A stretch of DNA of 64,000 nt from contig NZ_PTJA01000001.1 in the NCBI RefSeq assembly GCF_002934545.1, positions 124,001-188,000 on the forward strand, in the 5' to 3' direction. Of this stretch, positions 58,034 through 64,000 are shown one piece after another. The DNA comes from Lacrimispora xylanisolvens. GTDB taxonomy: Bacteria; Bacillota; Clostridia; Lachnospirales; Lachnospiraceae. Below the pieces are notes generated by a model, which saw only the letters and a list, made by a program, of their open reading frames with translations, ran no database searches and was not told where the DNA came from. Every line of letters starts with the position of its first letter. The first letter of the stretch is position 1. The position numbers and the translations under genes were made by a program.

Positions 58034-58681
58034 TCAGATAAGATTCATGCCTAGAGGCATCATTAAATGAGCAATTAAAACCTGATAAGCCTGATCGGTA
58101 TTTCCGTCCTTTAATTGCTGATAAAAATTTTCATGTTCCTCTAAGGTGGCCTGTGTCCGCCCTGTAACAGTAAGGGCATTGGCTGTGGTCAGATGAATCA
58201 TATAAAGGAGGCGCTGGAATAAGTGGTCAAATTCACTGTTCCTGGCGAAATGGACCAGAAGCATATGAAACTGATGGTCCTCCTCCGTAAATGAGGCTGG
58301 GAAGTTGTCTGAAGTCAGCGCGGCCTTTTGTCTCTTAAGAGATTCTTCCATCTCCTTAAGGAGAGTTGTAAACCGTTCGTCTCCTCTTAATGAAGCAGCG
58401 AGATGAACGCAGAAACCTTCAATGGCACAGCGGACTTCGATGGATTCACGCATGGTTTCTTTATCAAGACGGCGAATTTTAAATCCCCGGCTGGGAATGA
58501 TGGTGATGTAGCCATCCTGGGAAAGGCACTGGAGAGCTTCCCGAAGGGGAGTCCGTGAAATTCCAAGTTCTTTTGCAAGTCTGGTCTCTGAATATAAAAG
58601 ATCGGAGTCCAGTGATTTGGATAAAATCTGTTCTTTGATGGTATTATAAGCCTGTGACTGCAGGGAACCGCTATCGTACAT
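58034..58681 (-). CDS. GntR family regulator, FCD type (second)
   Basis: A 215-residue regulator: N-terminal winged helix (SETRLAKELGISRTPLREAL) and FCD ligand domain with His residues for metal. It is divergent from the cyclase operon, with a tandem GGTATAC site over that operon's promoter, so it likely represses it. GAAAGGAG precedes the ATG on the minus strand. A small carboxylate ligand is expected from the family. Confidence 0.9.
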   Translation of the reverse strand: MYDSGSLQSQAYNTIKEQILSKSLDSDLLYSETRLAKELGISRTPLREALQCLSQDGYITIIPSRGFKIRRLDKETMRESIEVRCAIEGFCVHLAASLRGDERFTTLLKEMEESLKRQKAALTSDNFPASFTEEDHQFHMLLVHFARNSEFDHLFQRLLYMIHLTTANALTVTGRTQATLEEHENFYQQLKDGNTDQAYQVLIAHLMMPLGMNLI

Positions 58682-58709
58682 GAAAAACTCCTTTCATGGG
58701 TTTTAGCCT

Positions 58710-58738
58710 ATCATACCCTAGAAAATTTCACAAGTCAA
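58710..58738 (-). promoter_or_regulatory. Promoter of the second GntR gene
   Basis: Minus strand: TTGACT (58738-58733), 17 bases, TATGAT (58715-58710). Confidence 0.7.
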
Positions 58739-58748
58739 CAAAAAATGA

Positions 58749-58778
58749 TTGACCGGTATACCGGTATACAGGTATAAT
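58749..58778 (+). promoter_or_regulatory. Promoter of the cyclase operon overlapped by a GntR operator
   Basis: TTGACC (58749-58754), 18 bases, TATAAT (58773-58778). The spacer holds three GGTATA repeats at 8-base spacing (58755, 58763, 58771), the first being the palindrome GGTATACC. Confidence 0.75.
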
Positions 58779-58825
58779 AGTAGCAGTAAGAAAAATAATA
58801 TTTTATCTCGCAGGAGGAAAATCAA

Positions 58826-59515
58826 ATGAGCGTATCACAATTAGGAAATGGTTTAAGAGTAATCGATTTAACAAAGCAGCTGGATCCGGCTACCGAATCA
58901 AGACGGTGCCATTTATTCCGTTTTAACACAGGCGGCCCGATTCCGGATTTCCATACCATCATGGATTTAACCAGCCATTTAGGAACCCATGTAGAATGTC
59001 CGTATCACCACAACGATAACTGGACTGATGTTCAGGGTCTTCCAATCAGCACATTTATGGGACGCGCTATTTACGTAAGCATAACCCATATGGAGCCCAA
59101 CGGAAAAATTAAGGCAGAAGATTTAGAGAAAGCCTGCGGCGACCGCATTAAAGAAGGCGATATCGTAATTCTGGATTCCCAGTATAAGCTGCCTCCATTT
59201 ACTCCAGCTTCCAACACAGAAGAGGATAAGAGACTTTTTATCTGCCGTGAAACAGCTGAGTGGCTGAAAGAGAAGAAAGTGAAATGTGTGGGATTCGGCG
59301 ATGGCGTTTCCATCGAAAGCAACAACACCGATGTTTCTGCATTCCATGATGTTTTAATGGAGGTTGATGTGGTGTTCTTAGAAGTGCTTAAGAATTTAGA
59401 GGAGCTGACAACCGACACCTTCTTTATGTCCTATACACCAATCCCGATCAAAGGTCTTGATTCCTGCCCGATTCGTGCTTATGCCATTGAGGGTATTGCA
59501 GAGTTTTCCAGATAA
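58826..59515 (+). CDS. Cyclase family protein (metal-dependent, kynurenine formamidase-like)
   Basis: A 229-residue member of the cyclase/KynB fold. The motif reads HLGTHVECPYHH at 51-62, so the usual Asp of HxGTHxDxPxH is Glu57. Members hydrolyse formamides, lactones or isatin-type rings using divalent metal. CAGGAGGAAA precedes the ATG. It is the first gene of the operon facing the GntR regulator, before a KPR-like reductase and a DapA-family lyase. Substrate unknown; a lactone or lactam is plausible. Confidence 0.83.
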   Translation: MSVSQLGNGLRVIDLTKQLDPATESRRCHLFRFNTGGPIPDFHTIMDLTSHLGTHVECPYHHNDNWTDVQGLPISTFMGRAIYVSITHMEPNGKIKAEDLEKACGDRIKEGDIVILDSQYKLPPFTPASNTEEDKRLFICRETAEWLKEKKVKCVGFGDGVSIESNNTDVSAFHDVLMEVDVVFLEVLKNLEELTTDTFFMSYTPIPIKGLDSCPIRAYAIEGIAEFSR

Positions 59516-59531
59516 CGGAAGGTGAATGGAC

Positions 59532-60446
59532 ATGAAAATTGCAGTAATCGGGGCTGGAGCCATGGGTTCCATCTATGGTGGTCACCTGTCCCAAAAGCAT
59601 GAAGTTTATCTGATTGATACTTCCCCTGCCATCGTAGAACATATCCAGAAGGAAGGAATCAGACTTCAGGAAAATGGGGAAGAAAACGTATACCAGCCCA
59701 ATGCAGTCACTTCTGCAGAAGGCCTTCCAGTTATGGACCTGGTACTTCTTTTTGTGAAATCTCTGTACTCCAGGGATGCGCTTGTATCAGGTAAGAACCT
59801 GATCGGGAAAGATACCTATTTAATGACGCTGCAAAATGGTTCCGGTCATGAAGACATTCTGGAAGAATTTGCTCCCACGGATCACATTATTATTGGCACA
59901 ACAGAAGACAACGGAGCAGTTCTGGGTCCTGGATTGATCAGGAGAGGCGGAACGGGAAATACCAATGTGGGAATGCTCACAGAAGACAGTCATGGATTTC
60001 TTCCCAGGTTAAAAGAGGAATTTGAATGCTGCGGTTTTTCCGTGAAGATTCATTCCAATATCCAGCAGCTGATCTGGAACAAACTGTTTACCAATGTTTC
60101 CTTAAGTGCAGTTACCGGTATTTTGCAGGTAGACATGGGATACATTGCTGCCAATGACCATGCCTGGAATATGACAGTCCGACTGATCCGCGAAGCGGTG
60201 GCTGTGGCTCATGGTCTGGGTCTGGAAGCAGATGCAGAAGAAATTATAGAAAAAGTAAAAAAGACATCAGAAATGTCACCAAATGGATGTACCTCAATTC
60301 GTGCTGATATACAGAATGGACGGAAAACTGAGGTGGATATGATCAGCGGTTCCGTTGTAAGAGCAGCTGGTAAATGCGGGATACCTGTTCCGACCCACGA
60401 GTTTGTAGTGGAAATGGTACATGCTTTGGAAGGAAAACAACGGTAA
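59532..60446 (+). CDS. Ketopantoate reductase family protein (ApbA/PanE-like)
   Basis: A 304-residue NADPH-dependent reductase with GAGAMGSIYG at 7-16 and the C-terminal helical domain containing WNKLFTNVSLSAVTG and a conserved Lys in KTEVDMISG. The true ketopantoate enzyme makes pantoate, but this gene sits in a catabolic operon, so it probably reduces another 2-oxo acid. I use the ATG at 59532, 8 bases after AAGGTGA; that at 59526 is too close. Confidence 0.82.
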   Translation: MKIAVIGAGAMGSIYGGHLSQKHEVYLIDTSPAIVEHIQKEGIRLQENGEENVYQPNAVTSAEGLPVMDLVLLFVKSLYSRDALVSGKNLIGKDTYLMTLQNGSGHEDILEEFAPTDHIIIGTTEDNGAVLGPGLIRRGGTGNTNVGMLTEDSHGFLPRLKEEFECCGFSVKIHSNIQQLIWNKLFTNVSLSAVTGILQVDMGYIAANDHAWNMTVRLIREAVAVAHGLGLEADAEEIIEKVKKTSEMSPNGCTSIRADIQNGRKTEVDMISGSVVRAAGKCGIPVPTHEFVVEMVHALEGKQR

Positions 60447-60464
60447 TTTGCTCAAGAGAAGGGA

Positions 60465-60530
60465 GGGTGTCCCAAAGAGTCAGTGTGAATGAATACAGCA
60501 TGCTATCTGCTTTTTGAGACACCCGTTTTT
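60465..60530 (+). terminator. Terminator between the KPR-like and DapA-like genes
   Basis: GGGTGTC (60465-60471) pairs with GACACCC (60518-60524), extended inside by CAAA/TTTG, followed by GTTTTTT. The loop is long, so it could allow read-through; the next gene has no obvious promoter of its own. Confidence 0.7.
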
Positions 60531-60596
60531 TATTTCAATCCGGAATCAGACCGGGACAATATGGGGTTCATTTAAATGTCAGGGGGACATACTAAC

Positions 60597-61472
60597 ATGA
60601 AAAAATTAATTGTTGCTTCAATAACACCATTTGACAGACAGGGTAAAATCAACGAAACTTCAGCCAGACAGCTTTGGGAAAGAAACCTTACAGAAGGTGC
60701 AGACGGCTTCTTTATCGGAGGAAGCTCCGGTGAGTGCTTTCTGTTAACCAGAGAAGAACGGATCCGTTCCTTTGAACTGGCATCGGAGTTAAAAGACCGC
60801 TGTGATCTCTATGCACATGTAGGTGCCATCAGCACTGAGGAAGCCATTTTTTACGCAAAGAAAGCAAAGGAACTTGGAATTCGCGGCATTGCGGCAACAC
60901 CGCCTTTGTATTTTGGATTTTCGGAGAAGGAAATTGCAGGATACTATTACGATATTGCCCAGGCAGTGGGGGAATCCGTCCTCTACTATAATATCCCATC
61001 AAGCACTCACAGGGAGCTGGATCTAAATAATCCGGAGACCAGAGAACTTATAAAATCCGGAGCAATTGGAGCAATCAAGCACACCAATTTAAATCTTCTT
61101 CAGATGGAACGGATCAAAAACATAAATTCCGACATCATCTGTTACGGAGGTTTTGAAAGCTCCATGGTGGCATTTCTTGCGTTTGGCTGTGATGGATTTA
61201 TTGGAAGCAGCTTCAATTTTATGCTGCCCCAGTTCAAACGGATCATGGAATTGTACCTGGAAGGAAAAGAGGAAGAAGCCAGAGCTCTTCAGACCAAATC
61301 CAACAACATTTTGGATGTGCTTTTGAAAAACGGTCTCTGTGCGAACTTAAAGTACATCGTTTCCAATCAGGGGATTCCAGCCGGTGAAGTAAGAAAGCCC
61401 ATGCTGCCATTGACAGAAAGCCGGAAAGAAGAAATGGATGAGATTCTTTCCAAATATCTGGAGGTACGCTAA
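60597..61472 (+). CDS. DapA/N-acetylneuraminate lyase family aldolase
   Basis: A 291-residue class I aldolase: GGSSGE at 41-46, Tyr130-131 in LYYNIPSST and the Schiff-base Lys161 in AIKHTN. The family includes dihydrodipicolinate synthase, sialate lyase and KDG-type aldolases. The catabolic context makes cleavage of a sugar acid or 2-oxo acid to pyruvate plus an aldehyde more likely than lysine synthesis. The start at 60597 follows AGGGGG; a longer frame lacks support. Confidence 0.85.
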   Translation: MKKLIVASITPFDRQGKINETSARQLWERNLTEGADGFFIGGSSGECFLLTREERIRSFELASELKDRCDLYAHVGAISTEEAIFYAKKAKELGIRGIAATPPLYFGFSEKEIAGYYYDIAQAVGESVLYYNIPSSTHRELDLNNPETRELIKSGAIGAIKHTNLNLLQMERIKNINSDIICYGGFESSMVAFLAFGCDGFIGSSFNFMLPQFKRIMELYLEGKEEEARALQTKSNNILDVLLKNGLCANLKYIVSNQGIPAGEVRKPMLPLTESRKEEMDEILSKYLEVR

Positions 61473-61493
61473 GACATAAAGGAGATGAATCAT

Positions 61494-62516
61494 ATGAAAG
61501 CGGTACAGATTGTAAAACCGGGAGAATTAAAGGTAATTGATATAGAAAAACCTGTTCTTGATGAAGAAAACAATGTGATTGTAAAAATGACAGCTGCCGG
61601 AATCTGCGGTTCAGACGTTGGTATCTACCACGGAACCAACGCAGCAGCAACATATCCAAGAATTATCGGACATGAGATGGTAGGTGTCGTGGCAGAGACC
61701 GGTGCCTCTGTTCAGAAACTTAAAGTGGGTGACCGAGTCATTGTTAACCAGGTTACCAGCTGCGGACACTGCTATCCATGCAGGAAGGGAAGAGGCAATG
61801 TCTGTGATCATTTAAAGGTAAGGGGCGTTCATATTGACGGAGGCTATCGGGAGTTTATCGCGGTACCGGAAGCTGACTGCTATATTCTGCCTGATTCCAT
61901 ATCAGACCGGGATGCGGTTATGATTGAACCAACCACCATTGCCATACAGTCCTGCACCAGAGCAGAACTGGAAAAAGACGATATGCTTCTTATTTACGGC
62001 TCCGGTGCTCTTGGAAGCTCTATTTTAAAGATTGCCAGTCAAATCTGCGATCACATAATAGTCGCTGATATTCAGGATGATAAGCTTGAGACGGCGAAAG
62101 CAAATGGTGCAAAATACACGATTAACGTATTAAATGAGGATCTTGTGGAGAAAGTAAAAGAATACACCCATATGCATGGAGCCACCGTATCCATCGATGC
62201 TGTCTGCAACAAGGATTCCCTGATCCGCCTTTTAAATGCCACCGGAAACGCAGGAAAGGTTATCACCATGGGATTTTCAACTGCCCCCACAGAGATCAAT
62301 CAGTTTGCCATAACAGCCAAGGAGCTTGATGTGAGAGGCTCCAGACTTCAGAATAAAATGTTTGGAAAAGCTATTAATTTGATTCAGGAGGGAAAACTGG
62401 ATCTGACCGGTTCTGTTTCCCACACATTCCCGCTTATTAAGGCTCAGGAGGCCTTTGATTTTGTGGATAGTCATGATCCATCTATCCGCAAGATTATTCT
62501 TACATTTGATTTTTAA
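61494..62516 (+). CDS. Zinc-dependent alcohol/polyol dehydrogenase (second)
   Basis: A 340-residue MDR protein with catalytic zinc ligands Cys38, His60 and Glu61, structural Cys90, Cys93, Cys96 and Cys104, and GSGALG at 169-174. It resembles L-idonate/galactonate-type dehydrogenases, which oxidise sugar acids at C5 or similar. AAGGAGAT is 8 bases before the ATG at 61494; the ATG at 61485 would overlap it. It ends the operon at a strong terminator. It probably supplies or consumes the oxo intermediate for the DapA-like lyase. Confidence 0.87.
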   Translation: MKAVQIVKPGELKVIDIEKPVLDEENNVIVKMTAAGICGSDVGIYHGTNAAATYPRIIGHEMVGVVAETGASVQKLKVGDRVIVNQVTSCGHCYPCRKGRGNVCDHLKVRGVHIDGGYREFIAVPEADCYILPDSISDRDAVMIEPTTIAIQSCTRAELEKDDMLLIYGSGALGSSILKIASQICDHIIVADIQDDKLETAKANGAKYTINVLNEDLVEKVKEYTHMHGATVSIDAVCNKDSLIRLLNATGNAGKVITMGFSTAPTEINQFAITAKELDVRGSRLQNKMFGKAINLIQEGKLDLTGSVSHTFPLIKAQEAFDFVDSHDPSIRKIILTFDF

Positions 62517-62541
62517 AACCCCACTCTCTCTCTAAAAGAAG

Positions 62542-62584
62542 AGGTTCCTTCTGCTTATTAAAACAGAAGGAACCTTTTCTTTTT
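62542..62584. terminator. Bidirectional terminator
   Basis: AGGTTCCTTCTG (62542-62553) pairs perfectly with CAGAAGGAACCT (62564-62575), then TTTCTTTTT. Confidence 0.9.
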
Positions 62585-63385
62585 ATCAAAAGACCTGTGA
62601 AGTGCATCGGTCAAATAATCGTATATCCGATTCATGGCTGCTAATTCAACCCATTCCGGAGTATCCCGGTATCCGCCGTGCATGGTAGTGGAAATCTCCA
62701 TCTGATCCAGGATCATATGAAATTCCGGGGGTCTGCCTAATAAACCACTGCCCATCCTGGAAAGAGCATTTAGATACTGGATATCCCATCTTGGAACGCT
62801 GGCAATACTGATTGCCGGAGTCCGGCTGCCGGAAAAGGAAGCTTCATCACTTCCCGGGAGATATTTTACAAGCACACCGTTATGGTCTGCCAGGACTTCT
62901 TTTCTGCAAAATGCTTCCACTCCCGGCTTTCGTTCATATCCCCGGCTGTTAACCGCAATGGTATCCCCATAACCGCACACATCCAGATTAATAACTCCTG
63001 TTATCTCCTGATGATTCATGGAAGCAGCATAGAGTCTGCTCCCGGTATTACCGGTTTCTTCCCCATCAAAAAATGCAAATCTTGCAGGAAAATTCTCTTC
63101 TTTCAGTTTTCCCGCAAGAGTGATGAGTATGCACAAAGCAGCAGCATTATCATTGGCGCCAAAGCTGCCGGGCACTGCATCATAATGAGCACAGAAAAGA
63201 GGACCGGGATCACTGTTCCATGGTGCCAGAATATAGTTATAAATCCCTCTTGGAGCCTTTTGGGAAGGAGGATCCTCCTGTAGATCAAAATCCAGATGCT
63301 CCTTTACAAGAACTTCCCTGAGCGCATTGCGTCTCTGATCCGGATCTTTCAAAGAAAGCGTCTCCAGATAATGGTTTAATTCCAT
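62558..63385 (-). CDS. M28 family zinc peptidase
   Basis: A 275-residue aminopeptidase-type enzyme without signal peptide. The two-zinc pattern is visible: His67 and Asp69 in AHYDA, Asp78 bridging in GANDNAAA, Glu109-Glu110 in DGEETG and Asp135 in NLDVCG, with a later His in EFHMILD. It would remove an N-terminal or amide-linked group. The stop lies in the terminator. It is downstream of a YhcH-type gene and an SDR gene on the minus strand, so its substrate may be a sugar-acid conjugate rather than a protein; this is inference. AGGAGGT precedes the ATG. Confidence 0.83.
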   Translation of the reverse strand: MELNHYLETLSLKDPDQRRNALREVLVKEHLDFDLQEDPPSQKAPRGIYNYILAPWNSDPGPLFCAHYDAVPGSFGANDNAAALCILITLAGKLKEENFPARFAFFDGEETGNTGSRLYAASMNHQEITGVINLDVCGYGDTIAVNSRGYERKPGVEAFCRKEVLADHNGVLVKYLPGSDEASFSGSRTPAISIASVPRWDIQYLNALSRMGSGLLGRPPEFHMILDQMEISTTMHGGYRDTPEWVELAAMNRIYDYLTDALHRSFDKKKRFLLF

Positions 63386-63398
63386 ATTTGGTGACCTC

Positions 63399-63914
63399 CT
63401 AACGGGTACTGTCCGGCAGGCAGCTATCTAACGGTACTTTAATTACAATCTTTCTGATGGAAGACTTTGTATCCCCTGATTGAATTGCAGGAATATGCAC
63501 ATCCCAGGGGAAATAAATGGCAAAAGTTCCCGGTATCATATGAATCCGGCCTTCCTCAGCGGCGGGATCATTTTTATAAAAAAGAATATCTCTTGGAGTA
63601 TCAAGAAGATTCTCTTCAACCTGCCCGTTGCCGTCATCTGTGTAAAAGCCGGCCTCTTCCGGACCGCCGCAGGCGAGAAACTGTACATCAATATTCTTTC
63701 TGTGAATTTCAGGACGAAGTCCGCTCCGGTCACCGGTCTTTAAGTCAAGCACCTGAAGAATTACCGGGATACCATCTAAATCTATAGTAAACACCCCTGG
63801 TTCATGGGCTGCCATATCATGCTCGGTCAGATAACGGATCGCGCAGCTAAGAGGAGCAGGCAGAATGGCAAGCTGTTCTTTTAACATGGAACTATAAATA
63901 TTTCCGAAAATCAT
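63399..63914 (-). CDS. YhcH/YjgK/YiaL family protein (second)
   Basis: A 171-residue cupin-like DUF386 protein with HRKNIDVQFLACG and the FPWDVHIP end that hold the likely metal ligands. The ATG at 63914 follows GGAGGA by 8 bases; an ATG at 63932 would place that site inside the gene. It differs clearly in sequence from the copy at 57568-58020, so it is not a recent duplicate. It is 13 bases upstream of the M28 gene, in one operon with it. Probable sugar-acid epimerase or mutarotase. Confidence 0.85.
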   Translation of the reverse strand: MIFGNIYSSMLKEQLAILPAPLSCAIRYLTEHDMAAHEPGVFTIDLDGIPVILQVLDLKTGDRSGLRPEIHRKNIDVQFLACGGPEEAGFYTDDGNGQVEENLLDTPRDILFYKNDPAAEEGRIHMIPGTFAIYFPWDVHIPAIQSGDTKSSIRKIVIKVPLDSCLPDSTR

Positions 63915-63958
63915 AATCGATTCCTCCATCAATTCTTATATTCTGATTTATGTGACCT

Positions 63959-64000
63959 TTACTGCATAGCGGTTAAACCGCCGTCTACACCAAGAATCTG
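63959..64000 (-). CDS. SDR family oxidoreductase, C-terminal end (partial)
   Basis: On the minus strand the frame reads ILGVDGGLTAMQ and then stops (TAA at 63961-63959). The VDGG end is the typical C-terminus of short-chain dehydrogenases of the 3-oxoacyl-ACP reductase/gluconate 5-dehydrogenase type. Only 13 residues are inside the window. It would be the upstream gene of the YhcH-M28 operon. Confidence 0.7.
   Translation of the reverse strand, partial: QILGVDGGLTAMQ

Overview
The window looks like chromosome from an anaerobic, spore-forming, motile or formerly motile Firmicute, most likely a Lachnospiraceae (Lacrimispora/Enterocloster-like) clostridium. The reasons are the sporulation genes spoVT, yabP, yabQ and spoIIE in the Bacillus/Clostridium order (pth-mfd-spoVT-mazG-rqcP-yabP-yabQ-divIC-spoIIE-tilS-hpt-ftsH), moderate to low GC with strong AGGAGG ribosome binding sites and TTGACA/TATAAT promoters, many sugar and acid catabolic genes, and oxygen-defence genes typical of strict anaerobes (superoxide reductase, NADH oxidase). 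The genus is an inference from gene content; no rRNA is present.

Layout. 1-5.6 kb: tail of an oligosaccharide ABC importer, its binding lipoprotein, a GH105 unsaturated rhamnogalacturonyl hydrolase, a zinc dehydrogenase and, facing them, a DUF4091 protein: a pectin or rhamnogalacturonan fragment locus. 5.7-20 kb: the conserved housekeeping and sporulation block pth to ftsH. 20-26.4 kb: a candidate small RNA, a GH13 alpha-glucan hydrolase, tRNA-Tyr, NADH oxidase, tRNA-Leu, a MarR regulator with an alpha/beta hydrolase, and a zinc-ribbon membrane protein. 26.4-31.1 kb: a two-component system divergent from a three-gene ABC exporter of the peptide-antibiotic resistance type. 31.2-38.5 kb: a chemoreceptor, an unknown 484-aa protein behind a structured leader RNA, superoxide reductase, a four-helix protein, a PadR regulator with a flavoprotein/SCP2/membrane fusion, tRNA-Phe and tRNA-Gly. 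38.8-50.7 kb: aldehyde dehydrogenase, then an operon of cysteine desulfidase, a Liv-type ABC importer, DhaK, DhaL, an ATC-hydrolase-family protein and a GAF-PAS regulator with a degenerate AAA+ domain. 51-62.5 kb: two FCD-type GntR regulators frame a carboxylate-type transporter, a solitary HyuA-like ATPase, an HExxH protein, YiaK- and YiaL-like proteins, a cyclase, a ketopantoate-reductase-like enzyme, a DapA-family lyase and a zinc dehydrogenase: an unassigned acid or lactone/lactam catabolic system. 62.5-64 kb: minus-strand M28 peptidase, a second YhcH/YiaL protein and the end of an SDR dehydrogenase.

The most interesting signals are regulatory. In the sporulation block, yabP and spoIIE each have their Shine-Dalgarno inside a 13-15 bp perfect hairpin followed by a T-run, while the -10 of a candidate sporulation promoter lies at or in the left arm and the predicted start in the loop. 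Read-through RNA from the vegetative genes would therefore be terminated or blocked, while promoter-born RNA would lack the left arm and be translatable. The spoIIE promoter has the unusual 21-bp spacer known for Spo0A-dependent promoters, and the SpoIIE protein itself lacks the membrane domain. Also notable are an unidentified three-way-junction leader RNA with a consensus promoter and terminator upstream of an unknown protein, and two catabolic clusters (40.8-50.7 and 51-62.5 kb) that do not match any pathway I can name.
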